Assembly: GCF_000143965.1 (NCBI RefSeq)
Contig: NC_014365.1
Span: forward strand, 2,817,501-2,881,500
Length of the DNA: 64,000 nucleotides
Origin: Desulfarculus baarsii DSM 2075
Lineage (GTDB): Bacteria; Desulfobacterota; Desulfarculia; Desulfarculales; Desulfarculaceae
Reading direction: 5' to 3'
The position numbers and the translations under genes were made by a program. Positions 34,955-42,873 of the stretch are shown piece by piece (the first letter of the stretch is position 1; each line of letters starts with the position of its first letter). The notes below the pieces were generated by a model that saw only the letters and a program-made list of their open reading frames with translations, was not told the DNA's origin and searched no databases.

Positions 34955-35539
34955 CTAGAGGTAGTCTTCCAGCCCAGAGTCCTTGAATGCGGCGCGGACC
35001 TTGTCGATGATGCCGTACAGGCTCGATCTGGGGATGCCGGTTTCGCGCGAGACGTCAGTGATGGAGTCGCGCATCAGCCTCTGGCACAGGTCACGCAGCT
35101 TGGGCGGCAACTGATCCACGACCGAACGCACGTCGATGCCCAGGTCCCGCAGTTCATCGGATGAACGGCTCTGTCGCCCCGTGCGCAGCAGGTAGTCGTC
35201 CTGGTCAAAGGTTTCCGAGCGTTCGCAGCGCACGCCGTCTTCATCCTCGATGTGATCGTTCAGAGAGAACGCCTGAAGCCGGTAATCGCGCAGACCGGCC
35301 TTGCGCTCTTCGATGAGGGTCGCGGCGCGGTGCTCCACGACGCGCGCGACGAAGGTGTTGTTTTGAGCCCGGGCGGGATCGTATTTGGGCTGGCGACGCA
35401 GCAGGTCGAGCAGCAGTTCCTGCTCCAGGTCCTCGCGGTCCGCAGCGGAGAAGCCGGGGTGGGCGGAGAGTTGCTTGGCTTTGAAGGTGATCAAACGGAC
35501 TGTGTATTCGTCGATGCCGTGGTAACGGTTCTGGGACAT
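34955..35539 (-). CDS. Sigma-70-like regulator
   Basis: A 194-aa protein resembling small sigma factors. A region 2-like segment (ADREDLEQELLLDLLRRQPK then NNTFVARVVEHRAATLIEER) is followed by a region 4-like HTH, PKLRDLCQRLMRDSITDVSR then GIPRSSLYG. The central 50 residues are unlike standard sigma factors. The ATG at 35539 has a GAGGAGAG site. Proteins of this type occur in prophages and satellites, where they may direct polymerase to element promoters. The three 32-nt motifs are its natural candidate targets. Confidence 0.7.
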   Translation of the reverse strand: MSQNRYHGIDEYTVRLITFKAKQLSAHPGFSAADREDLEQELLLDLLRRQPKYDPARAQNNTFVARVVEHRAATLIEERKAGLRDYRLQAFSLNDHIEDEDGVRCERSETFDQDDYLLRTGRQSRSSDELRDLGIDVRSVVDQLPPKLRDLCQRLMRDSITDVSRETGIPRSSLYGIIDKVRAAFKDSGLEDYL

Positions 35540-35698
35540 TGTGCTCTCCTCGAGGCCGAGGAGGAGCGCTGTGGATGTCGGCCGGACCGGTCCGCATGAA
35601 AAAGCGGAGGTGTTGCGAGATCGCCGGATCGGCGACACCCACAACGACCTCCGCTTCGCGGCCAGTCGATTGTCTGGTGTGTTGTTGGACCGCCTCAG

Positions 35699-36019
35699 CT
35701 AGGCGGCGTCTTCCACATTCATCTTGAAGGGCAGGCCGTGCTTGACCTCGAGCAAACGCACCACGCCGTCGCGGATGCGGTCGAAGTGCGAGAAGAGCTC
35801 GATGACCTGGGCCTTGAGCTGGAAATCCGTGAGATCGGTCTCGGGGCGCGGAGCATTGTCCCCGCCGAACTTGATCTCGCGGACGATGGTGGCCGTTTCG
35901 AGCACCGGCTCGCCGTCCTTGAGGCGGAGGCCTTCGATGCGGCCGAAGTTGATGGTCTGCAGGCGAAGCAGAAGCTGTCGCCGGGCCGGGGAGAGGGAGG
36001 ACTTTGAAGAGGATGCCAT
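35699..36019 (-). CDS. Small hypothetical phage-type protein
   Basis: A 106-aa protein beginning MASSSKSSLSPARRQLLLRL and containing INFGRIEGLRLKDGEPVLE. Similar small proteins occur in the early regions of proteobacterial prophages, with no known role. The ATG at 36019 has an AAGGAGAAAG site. It starts a run of small regulator genes read toward 34955. Two palindromes upstream (36061-36081 and 36135-36157) may control it. Confidence 0.6.
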   Translation of the reverse strand: MASSSKSSLSPARRQLLLRLQTINFGRIEGLRLKDGEPVLETATIVREIKFGGDNAPRPETDLTDFQLKAQVIELFSHFDRIRDGVVRLLEVKHGLPFKMNVEDAA

Positions 36020-36060
36020 AAACTTTCTCCTTGAAAGGGGAAAAGTCATGGCACGATCGG

Positions 36061-36157
36061 TTGGTAACACCATGCTACCAATGAGAACGCCGGATCGCGC
36101 CTTCATTGGGGAACGCGCTACATCCGGCATAGCCGATGCTACATATCGCGTAGCATC
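36061..36157. promoter_or_regulatory. Two operator-like palindromes between the QueC-like gene and the early genes
   Basis: TTGGTA/TACCAA with a 9-bp spacer stands at 36061-36081, and GATGCTAC/GTAGCATC with a 7-bp spacer at 36135-36157. Neither is followed by a T-run in either direction, so they look like repressor sites and not terminators. They fill the 147-bp gap upstream of the 106-aa gene. Confidence 0.45.
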
Positions 36158-36166
36158 TACGAAAAG

Positions 36167-38257
36167 TTAGTTATTTTGAGTAGATGTTGATGACCAAGTC
36201 AAACCGTCACGAGGGACATAGCTCAAGGCATGACCTAAATTCAGGATGGGTTTTTGAAGGTGATCTGATAGATGCTTGTCATATTGTTTGATTTTCTTCA
36301 GGGCACGGCGAATCGCATTTCCGACTCGATTCCGGACCTTGTTACGGTCATCGCCGAGCTTACGAATCGCACCGCCAAGCCCCTGGGCATTCGACAATTC
36401 TGACTCGATCCACCCCTTCTCGTTTGCCAGAGCTTCAATTTTTCCGAGATCATTGTTTGCCTGGGCCTTTTCAAGATCATTGTCAATCTCATGCAACCTA
36501 GTGCGGTAGGAACGAACGGCGTCATCGTCTAGAACAGGCCCCGCATCAGACTGTCCGAGAACACTTACCCCTTCGTCGAAAGGTGTTTCTCCCGGACAAA
36601 CTGATGTGTAAAGCTCGTTCTTTGTCATTCTTCTCACCATTACATCAAGTTCCGATGCTGAAAATGTTGACCCTGGATTATCCAAAAGGATCTGAAGGTG
36701 ATAAAAACCAATGTCTGGAGTGTAGATCTTTTCTTCATTGCCATCATATCGAATCGTCCAGCACTGTCCCCTGATGCAGATATAATTGTTTGTTGGCTCG
36801 TGGGTTGGGCATGTGTTCGAGTCCCCTGGGTCAGCTTGCACTCCACCGGAATCACAAACTAACCGTAAAAGGCAATTTGCAGGTAGTTGTCGTTTTCTGA
36901 TTGCGCTTCTATTTTGTGCTATGGCGTCATCGACGACCTTTGTAATGCACTTGGCGTGCCTATGATGCAGTTCATATAAACGCAGCGCGGTGGAGTCTGG
37001 CGAGCCGTTCAGATGATTGAGAACCCGTGTGGCCTCTCCGTAACTTCCAAAAAATTCCAGGGCGGTCATGTCGGCAACTTCGTTAGCTGTTTCCACATAC
37101 GCTGCCAACATGGCTTTTGGTTCGCCTTCATCTCGTTCACCAGTCAGTAGATCAACCCCATAAGCTTCTTTTGGGTCATGTTCCTGGGCGTCTGCGGCAA
37201 GAACTGCAAACCTTCGGTCAATGCATTGTGAGCATGTCCCACAATGGGTATTTAACTTTGTCATTGCCCATGTGTGGGTACATGATGTGGAAAATTTGAT
37301 GGTGTCAGCGCACCCTGCTTTGACGATGTCGCTTACGACCTCCGTTTTGGTTTTCCAGATAAATGGGTTCTCTACAGTAAATGGTTGACCAGAGAGCGTT
37401 GAAAAAATATTTGCGAATCCATTAATGACTTGTGGATGGGTGGTTCGCGTAGCCCTTGCCCCCACAACTTGGGCTGAGATAGGAAGGTTAAAACTGATAA
37501 CACCGTTTTCATAGAACCGAATTCTACGAAGATTGAACATCTGGGCAACTGTAGCTCCCAGAGCCGCATACAAAAATGAGCGGCTTCGCTGTGTGTATTC
37601 CCGTCCGAGAAATTTGGATTTGTTGATAGAGACTGGGATGTGCAGGGGCTTGTGAACTGCCGCCGAGGACAGGAGATCCAGTAATCTTCTATGCCTTCGG
37701 TTGAACTTATGCGTCGCCTTGTGAGTTACCATCACGATTCTTCGTGAATTTATGACGGCTTCCTCAATTGCTCCTCCCAGTGAATCTAGCCCTCCAGAAA
37801 AAAGCATAACCTCCTCGGGCGGATCGACATTGAGCTCTAGATGCTTTTGCGTCAGTGGCCCATTTTTCAATTCCACAAAATCGAAATAATATTCATCTTC
37901 TGAAAGGAAGCTGAGGGTTTCGACCAACTGGTCTTTCAGAGGTGAAGAATTCCACAGGTCAGGATTTCTGACTGCAATTCTAAAAAATAGTGTCCGTCGC
38001 CAGTTCTCACCGAAATTATCAACACCGTCGCCGCCTCTTGTAATGGCCTGATCCGCACAGTACACATAGGTAGCTATTTCAATCAGGTCGTGGAAAAAAG
38101 ATGGTATGTCTCTAAGGAGCTGACTGCGAATGTCGCTGATATGCAAAGATACATTTTCTCCCTTTCCCCACAGGTGCAGAGAAAGAGGCTTCTTGTCATC
38201 GAACGGAAGTCTGTCGCCCTTAACATCACCGCAAAGAATAGAGCGCTCATTAGACAT
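36167..38257 (-). CDS. QueC-like enzyme with extended C-terminal region
   Basis: A 696-aa protein. Residues about 150-360 are a QueC (7-cyano-7-deazaguanine synthase) domain: the PP-loop is LFSGGLDS (152-159), and the zinc site is visible as Cys-Thr-His followed by HCGTCSQCIDRR near 323-346. A 150-aa N-terminal extension precedes it. The C-terminal 200 residues (about 490-690) look like a winged-helix and helical module seen in bacterial signalling proteins (NAIRRALKKIKQYDKHL near the end). No queD, queE or queF gene is near, so tRNA queuosine synthesis is unlikely. QueC-like enzymes also occur in anti-phage systems (QatC of Qat, Cap9 of type IV CBASS). It overlaps its partner by 8 bp, and the cassette is AT-richer than its neighbours. 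Confidence 0.8.
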   Translation of the reverse strand: MSNERSILCGDVKGDRLPFDDKKPLSLHLWGKGENVSLHISDIRSQLLRDIPSFFHDLIEIATYVYCADQAITRGGDGVDNFGENWRRTLFFRIAVRNPDLWNSSPLKDQLVETLSFLSEDEYYFDFVELKNGPLTQKHLELNVDPPEEVMLFSGGLDSLGGAIEEAVINSRRIVMVTHKATHKFNRRHRRLLDLLSSAAVHKPLHIPVSINKSKFLGREYTQRSRSFLYAALGATVAQMFNLRRIRFYENGVISFNLPISAQVVGARATRTTHPQVINGFANIFSTLSGQPFTVENPFIWKTKTEVVSDIVKAGCADTIKFSTSCTHTWAMTKLNTHCGTCSQCIDRRFAVLAADAQEHDPKEAYGVDLLTGERDEGEPKAMLAAYVETANEVADMTALEFFGSYGEATRVLNHLNGSPDSTALRLYELHHRHAKCITKVVDDAIAQNRSAIRKRQLPANCLLRLVCDSGGVQADPGDSNTCPTHEPTNNYICIRGQCWTIRYDGNEEKIYTPDIGFYHLQILLDNPGSTFSASELDVMVRRMTKNELYTSVCPGETPFDEGVSVLGQSDAGPVLDDDAVRSYRTRLHEIDNDLEKAQANNDLGKIEALANEKGWIESELSNAQGLGGAIRKLGDDRNKVRNRVGNAIRRALKKIKQYDKHLSDHLQKPILNLGHALSYVPRDGLTWSSTSTQNN

Positions 38258-39032
38258 CCGCCTGCGCTCCTTCCTTGAGTTCTGCCACGATTTTATTCAT
38301 TGCCACATGGGAAAAGCCAGCGGCATCTTTTCTCGAAATCCCTTTTTTTTCCCAGTTGGTCTTTGAAAACCAGCCCCCCGAAAATTCCTCAATTATTTTA
38401 GAGGTTTCGCGGCTGTGGAGTCTTAGCGCTACGGTAAACTCACCTTGCTGGGCAAGTGTACGGAAACGCCTTCCTTCCCCGAGATGGTGGGAGACCCCTT
38501 TGGCGACAAAATAGCCAAGACATTTATTTGTTAAGCGAGCGAAAAAATCTCTGGCGAATATGCTGAATTGTTTATTTGTCGCAAGTTTGGAGAAAGCATC
38601 CTTAACATCGTCCGAGGTCGTTCCGAACAAACCTTGCGTTCGGCTTCCGATGGTCTGTGCCATCGTTTCGGAGGCAGCAATCTGGGCCATTTCACCCAGA
38701 TCCGTCCTCCCGCCGTTATTGGTCAGTTTTTTGTCAATAGCATCGGAGAATGCCCCCAGTATCTCCATGAGGCCAGGAGAATCCGATACATCCAAGCCGA
38801 CGTTTTGAAGGGCTTGTCCAAAGTCGTCACTTCTCGCTGCAAGGGGCAACTGGGTCAGGAGCCATATTGTCTCTACTAAACCTTTGTCTTCCGCAGCCAG
38901 TTTAAAGCCCTGCTCTGCAGCAGCGATCGTTGCAGTCGCAATTTGAGCAGTACCGGCTCCACCCTCAATTAGGGCAACTACCTGTTGCCATTTTCGAGTC
39001 CTGGGTAGATTACCTAATCTTACGTGTCCCAT
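38250..39032 (-). CDS. Unknown partner of the QueC-like enzyme, Met-Gly start
   Basis: A 260-aa, mostly helical protein of no family I recognise. It starts MGHVRLGNLPRTRK, so Gly would be exposed after methionine removal. Its start has an AGGG-type site. It overlaps the QueC-like gene by 8 bp and no other gene joins the pair. In Qat and type IV CBASS, QueC-like enzymes act on a partner protein whose N-terminal Gly is modified with a deazaguanine group, as I recall. A Met-Gly start in the same-operon partner would fit that scheme, with this protein in the QatB-like role. Sequence similarity to QatB was not tested. Confidence 0.6.
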   Translation of the reverse strand: MGHVRLGNLPRTRKWQQVVALIEGGAGTAQIATATIAAAEQGFKLAAEDKGLVETIWLLTQLPLAARSDDFGQALQNVGLDVSDSPGLMEILGAFSDAIDKKLTNNGGRTDLGEMAQIAASETMAQTIGSRTQGLFGTTSDDVKDAFSKLATNKQFSIFARDFFARLTNKCLGYFVAKGVSHHLGEGRRFRTLAQQGEFTVALRLHSRETSKIIEEFSGGWFSKTNWEKKGISRKDAAGFSHVAMNKIVAELKEGAQADV

Positions 39033-39104
39033 TTACGCCTACCCTCAACGAGAAAAGACCTACATTAGATCAGGCTTTCTTATATGCACATCCCAAGTGG
39101 GTGG

Positions 39105-39524
39105 TCAATAGTTCTTGTTTGGGGCCTTTTGTGTTTCAGTCCATAGCTTACGTTGCCGATGCCAGTGTGGAATGGCGGCGATGGCTCGGACTTCCTTTTC
39201 TTTGATGGGATCGCGACCTGCGGTTGTCTGGGGCAGGAAAAGGATCTCCTCCTGAATATCAGGAGCCAGAAGGGTGAGGTCCATGATTTGGGTAATCCGG
39301 GCGCGGGTCACGTACCCGAGTCGGGCCAGGTCGGCGAAATCGCGCACCTCGCCCCGGTCGATCATGTCCTGGAAGCGCATGGCTAGGGCCAGCAGTCGAG
39401 AGACCCGTGGAACCCTCCCCGGTGATGTTTGTTGATCCTGCTGTTGGCCCGCTCCCTGGCGCGAGCCGTGCGTAGCCCGCCTGGGGGCCAGTGTGAAGCG
39501 CACCTCAAGTTTCGATTCATCCAT
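39105..39524 (-). CDS. Recombinase-associated HTH protein
   Basis: A 139-aa basic protein. After a low-complexity N-terminus it has FADLARLGYVTRARITQIMD, an HTH-like segment, and a C-terminal HRQRKLWTETQ. Proteins of this type are found directly downstream of DUF2924-linked serine recombinases. It begins 22 bp after the recombinase stop and is probably co-transcribed. A role as recombination directionality factor is possible from position alone. Confidence 0.65.
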   Translation of the reverse strand: MDESKLEVRFTLAPRRATHGSRQGAGQQQDQQTSPGRVPRVSRLLALAMRFQDMIDRGEVRDFADLARLGYVTRARITQIMDLTLLAPDIQEEILFLPQTTAGRDPIKEKEVRAIAAIPHWHRQRKLWTETQKAPNKNY

Positions 39525-39546
39525 TCGAGATAATCCTCCTCTTCGT

Positions 39547-41106
39547 TCAAGCGGCCGTTCTCTGGCACAGTTGCTTGAGCCCCTCGCTCCTGAAGGTAAC
39601 CGTCACCGACTGGTCCCGTCCGTCGAACCCCACTCGTTCGACGAGAAGGTGAATGATTTTGGCCTGCTCCTTGGAGGACAGCGAGTTCCACACCTCGTCA
39701 AAGCCTGCCAATGCCTGCGTCAGGTCGTTCTCTTTGACGGTCGTCTTGCCCAGCACGATGATCTCCTCTTGGATGGCCGTCATGCGCTGCTCGGTGGTCC
39801 GAATCCTCTCCTGCAAGTCGGCCAGGCGGTCGGTCGCGATTTCCGAGGCCCCGGCCGGCAGTGCTCCGCCCAGGAGTTTTCGAACCTGGGCATGGAGCCG
39901 CTTGAGTTCCCGCTCCGCTGCTTTCCGTTCCATCTCCAGCTCATGCAGGCGGGCTTCGGCTTGCTCCGTGGCCTTGGTGAGGGTGGTCGACAAGACCGCC
40001 GGGTTGGCGCCCAGCCCTTTGATGTGCTGCACCACCGCGCTCTCAATGTCGTAGGCGTTGACGGATTTCGTGGGGCATTTCGCCCACCCTCGCTGCTGGG
40101 CTGTCTGGCAGACGTAATATCGGTAACTCTTGCCGTTCTTTTTATTGGCGCAGGAGTGCGTCATCCCCGTGCCGCAGGGTGTGCAGAAGATCAGCCCCTT
40201 GAGCAGCGCGCCGTACTTGTTGCGAACGAGGGTGCCGCCGTTGAGGCGGTTGCGCCGCAGAATTGCCTGCACCTTCTTCCAGGTCTCCACGTCCACAATG
40301 GCTTCGTGCTCGCCTTCGTAGGTGGTCCCCTGGAACACCACCTTGCCCGTGTAGATGGGATTGGTCAGCAGTCGGAAGAGCGTGCTCTTGTTGAACGGCT
40401 TCCCGCCGCGCTCTTTGCCCTTGCGCGTTACCCAACGCTTGTTGTTCCAGCCTCGGCGTTCAAGCTCCTGCGCCGAGGGGAGAAGCGACTCCAGTTCCAG
40501 GTAGAGTTGGAAGATCGCCCTGACTCGTGCGGCTTCGTCCTCGTTGACCTCCAGCCGGCCGCCGCCCTCGGCCACGTCGTACCCCAGGACCGGCATGCCG
40601 CCGACCCATTTGCCTTTTCTGCGCGCGGCCCACATCTTGTCTTTGGTCCGCTCGGCGATGATCTCGCGTTCGAACTGGGCGAAGGAGAGCAGGATGTTCA
40701 GGGTCAGTCGGCCCATGGAGTGGGTGGTGTTGAATTGCTGGGTGACCGAGACGAAGCTCACACCGTGACGATCGAAGATCTCCATGAGGCGCGAGAAGTC
40801 GAGCAGGGAGCGGCTGAGGCGGTCCACTTTGTAGACCACGACGCAATCGATGCCGCCGGCCTCGATGTCCGCCATGAGGCGCTTGAGCGCGGGGCGCTCC
40901 AGATTGCCGCCGGAGAAGCCGCCGTCGTCATATCGATCCGGCAAGCATGTCCAGCCCTCGTGGCGCTGGCTGGAGATGTAGGCCTCGGCCGACTCCCGCT
41001 GGGCGTCCAGGGTGTTGAATTCCTGCTCCAACCCCTCCTCGGTGGACTTGCGGGTATAAATGGCACAGCGGATTGCACCAGAGTTTGTTTTGACGGGATT
41101 GGTCAT
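39547..41106 (-). CDS. Large serine recombinase (integrase)
   Basis: A 519-aa recombinase. The resolvase domain begins with RCAIYTRKST, with Ser21 as the likely nucleophile, and includes VVYKVDRLSRS. A Recombinase domain follows, with NKRWVTRKGKERGGKPFNKS, then a zinc ribbon with CTPCGTGM and SCANKK, then a C-terminal coiled coil. The start at 41106 overlaps the DUF2924 stop by 4 bp; an upstream in-frame ATG adds a region with no similarity. It would integrate and excise element A. It stands 1.2 kb from the right repeat. Confidence 0.93.
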   Translation of the reverse strand: MTNPVKTNSGAIRCAIYTRKSTEEGLEQEFNTLDAQRESAEAYISSQRHEGWTCLPDRYDDGGFSGGNLERPALKRLMADIEAGGIDCVVVYKVDRLSRSLLDFSRLMEIFDRHGVSFVSVTQQFNTTHSMGRLTLNILLSFAQFEREIIAERTKDKMWAARRKGKWVGGMPVLGYDVAEGGGRLEVNEDEAARVRAIFQLYLELESLLPSAQELERRGWNNKRWVTRKGKERGGKPFNKSTLFRLLTNPIYTGKVVFQGTTYEGEHEAIVDVETWKKVQAILRRNRLNGGTLVRNKYGALLKGLIFCTPCGTGMTHSCANKKNGKSYRYYVCQTAQQRGWAKCPTKSVNAYDIESAVVQHIKGLGANPAVLSTTLTKATEQAEARLHELEMERKAAERELKRLHAQVRKLLGGALPAGASEIATDRLADLQERIRTTEQRMTAIQEEIIVLGKTTVKENDLTQALAGFDEVWNSLSSKEQAKIIHLLVERVGFDGRDQSVTVTFRSEGLKQLCQRTAA

Positions 41107-41624
41107 TTGCGCCCCTTGTTTTTCTTCGTGGCGGCCTTGTTCAGACCGAAGAAGACGAAGCCGTTCCATTTGCCGCCGGTTACCTCGTGGGCAATGGCCG
41201 TGAGCGACTTGTAACGGCGATCCTCGAACTCGAAACCCTCGTCCAGCACCCTGACCACGATGTCCCGCCCTTTGTATTCCCGGTGAAGGAGCACGCCGGG
41301 GAGGGGCACTCTGGGATCATGGGCTGAGGACAAGCGGCTTTTGACCGATCGCGCTCGGGCTTCGGCCGAGCCGGGCTTCACCGGATCGCGCGGGGCGCGC
41401 ATTCTGAGGTCAGCGTCCCGGGCCAGCTCCTTGGCCCGCTTGCGAGCCCGTTCCGACAGGTCACCCTCGGCCAACGCCTGAATGCGCCAGGCGATGCGCT
41501 TTTTCAGGAAGGGTTTGTTGTTGGCACGGGTCTCCTCGTCGAAGACATCGAGGTACTTCTCCTTCAGCTCGCCCACGGTCATTCGCTCGAGGCTTTGGAT
41601 TTCCTTGTACGTCTCAGGGTTCAT
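41103..41624 (-). CDS. DUF2924 protein, recombinase partner
   Basis: A 173-aa basic protein with the DUF2924 hallmarks: LERMTVGELKEKYLDVF at the start and ITGGKWNGFVFFGL-like residues (EVTGGKWNGFVFFGL) near the end, preceded by LHREYKGRDIVVRVL. DUF2924 genes almost always precede large serine recombinases, overlapping them as here. It may help the recombinase bind or choose direction; the function is not established. Confidence 0.88.
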   Translation of the reverse strand: MNPETYKEIQSLERMTVGELKEKYLDVFDEETRANNKPFLKKRIAWRIQALAEGDLSERARKRAKELARDADLRMRAPRDPVKPGSAEARARSVKSRLSSAHDPRVPLPGVLLHREYKGRDIVVRVLDEGFEFEDRRYKSLTAIAHEVTGGKWNGFVFFGLNKAATKKNKGRK

Positions 41625-41863
41625 GCGTCCTCTCCTTGCTTGGATTCTCCTGCGGCGGAGGGAGGGGCGTGCCTCTGTCCGCCAGGAGCATGAACGCTCT
41701 GTTCCGGCTGAATAGCAAGTCCATCTGCGGAAGATTCGTTATTTGTTTTAATGATTTGAGAAGCTTCTTCACGCAGGAGGCGTTGATAGCCCCTGGCAAG
41801 CAACGTCGCGATCTCTGAGACGGCGTCCTTGACGGGAAAGGTACGGGAGGTTGCGTCCGGCAT
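41621..41863 (-). CDS. Small hypothetical protein heading the recombinase operon
   Basis: An 80-aa protein, MPDATSRTFPVKDAVSEIAT, with a helical segment LLARGYQRLLREEASQII. The family is commonly found before DUF2924 genes, with no assigned role. The ATG at 41863 has a good AAGGAGAACC site; an in-frame ATG at 41980 lacks one. It overlaps the DUF2924 start by 4 bp. The third 32-nt motif lies about 190 bp upstream. Confidence 0.7.
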   Translation of the reverse strand: MPDATSRTFPVKDAVSEIATLLARGYQRLLREEASQIIKTNNESSADGLAIQPEQSVHAPGGQRHAPPSAAGESKQGEDA

Positions 41864-42258
41864 CGGGTTCTCCTTGGCCTGCGGCGAAAGGATGTGGATG
41901 CCGACCGACTGCGTGAACGGCCCGGGGGCGCGTTTGGATCGCTGATCACCCTGGAGCAGGGCGATAAGGACGACATCCACAACGTGCTCCGGCTTCCGGC
42001 CGCTGGCGCTGTCTGATGGTTCCGACCGGAGTGTTTCCGGCCTTCACCCCATACATACCGGCTGGGCGTGGAAAACGTCGGCTCGGGTTACAATGACGGC
42101 GAGGTTGTTAAACTAATCGCCGGGCTAAACGGAGAATTGGAGAATCAGGGGGGAGAAAGCGGGGATTTCGGAATCGATCATCGAAGGTTGCGATTGCATC
42201 TCGGGCGCATCGGCCTTGGATGGAGAATCCTGTTGAAGGAGAGGCAGCTGGCGCAACA
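41864..42258. other. Leader of the recombinase operon up to the right repeat
   Basis: These 395 bp hold no convincing gene. They contain the third 32-nt motif (42051-42082) and otherwise nothing that I can identify. The recombinase attachment site probably lies here or in the adjoining repeat. Confidence 0.5.
42051..42082 (-). promoter_or_regulatory. Shared 32-nt motif, copy 3 (upstream of the recombinase operon)
   Basis: On the minus strand this reads GCCGACGTTT, ten variable bases, GCCGGTATGTAT, matching copies 1 and 2 in both halves and spacing. It would place the integration genes under the same control as replication and the HNH/methylase operon. Confidence 0.65.
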
Positions 42259-42366
42259 TGGCGGAGATGCTTGCAGAAAAGACGAAAGCCCCAGGCAGTG
42301 CATGCCCAGGGCTTTCCCTTAAAGAAGAACCGTCTCGAAGTACGGTTTCGAAATCTGGCTCCCCGG
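42259..42366 (-). repeat. Integration-site repeat, right copy (tRNA-Asn 3' tail plus hairpins)
   Basis: The second copy of the 108-bp repeat, with 4 substitutions relative to 3109-3216. On the minus strand it begins CCGGGGAGCCA and continues through the same two hairpins. The bases beyond the 11 tRNA residues do not continue into a T-arm, so it is again only the tail of a tRNA-Asn. It separates element A from element B. Confidence 0.75.
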
Positions 42367-42400
42367 AAGGGACTGTCTTTATAACTATATTTTCAATCTC

Positions 42401-42847
42401 TCAATTGCACGGGACTTTTATACAAGTTCCGTTTGTTTTCAACCACCCACTCACAAGTCTCGCAACCTCATCGGGGTCGGCACCTTTGCCTTCTAGCGAA
42501 CACTCCCAGACCACCGCCACCCTCCAGCCCGCATCCTGGAGAGCTTCGATGTCCCGTCGATCTCTGGCGATGTTTTCGTCGAACTTCTTGCGCCAGAAAT
42601 CCACGTTGGTTCCGGGCGTCGTGGTCGCCTTGCAGCCGTGGCGGTGCCAAAAACAGCCATGGACGAACAAAGCCGCCTTGAACCTGGGGAAGACGATATC
42701 CGGAGATCCCGGCAACCTCTTGTCGTGAAGCCGATATCGCAACCCGATTTTGTGCAGCGACCGTCGAAGCTTCATCTCCGGACCGGTGTCTTTTTGACCG
42801 ACCTTGGACATGATTCTCGAACGTGTCGTTCTGTCCACGGTATCCAC
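42401..42847 (-). CDS. vsr: Vsr-type very short patch repair endonuclease
   Basis: A 148-aa Vsr enzyme with the full family signature: VDRTTRSRIMSKVGQKDTGPE at the start, PGSPDIVF with the catalytic Asp, and VHGCFWHRHGC with the zinc-binding Cys/His. Vsr nicks T:G mismatches that arise when 5-methylcytosine deaminates. It is the last gene of the DISARM operon, whose first enzyme is a 5-cytosine methyltransferase (59304-60419), so the pairing makes sense. It starts 26 bp after the GHKL gene. Confidence 0.92.
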   Translation of the reverse strand: MDTVDRTTRSRIMSKVGQKDTGPEMKLRRSLHKIGLRYRLHDKRLPGSPDIVFPRFKAALFVHGCFWHRHGCKATTTPGTNVDFWRKKFDENIARDRRDIEALQDAGWRVAVVWECSLEGKGADPDEVARLVSGWLKTNGTCIKVPCN

Positions 42848-42873
42848 TGCCGCTCATCCTCGGTGCCCGCCGC

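Larger units (their letters stand above)
3109..42366. mobile_element. Element A: tail-less, capsid-encoding phage satellite with defence cargo
   Basis: The segment is bounded by 108-bp direct repeats containing the 3' end of tRNA-Asn, and the repeat-to-repeat unit is 39,150 bp. It has a serine recombinase module beside the right repeat, a P4-type primase-helicase, a regulator with sigma-like regions, and a complete HK97-type head and packaging module. I find no tail fibre, tail tube, tape measure, baseplate, holin or endolysin gene. The 17.6 kb between the left repeat and the head module is filled by defence genes instead. This matches the logic of capsid-forming satellites that borrow tails from a helper phage. 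A degraded prophage whose tail genes were replaced is the main alternative. Confidence 0.6.

Noticed and set aside
36135-36157. Rho-independent terminator for the QueC-like gene
   Set aside because: The palindrome is strong but has no T-run on the minus strand, so an operator is more likely.
36167-38257. Queuosine biosynthesis gene queC
   Set aside because: The domain is right, but the protein is about three times the usual length, and no queD, queE, queF or tgt is nearby. The tight coupling to an unknown gene points to another role.
42258-42728. A plus-strand gene across the right repeat
   Set aside because: The start falls in the repeat and the rest is antisense to vsr; a similar frame at the left repeat arises only because the DNA is duplicated.
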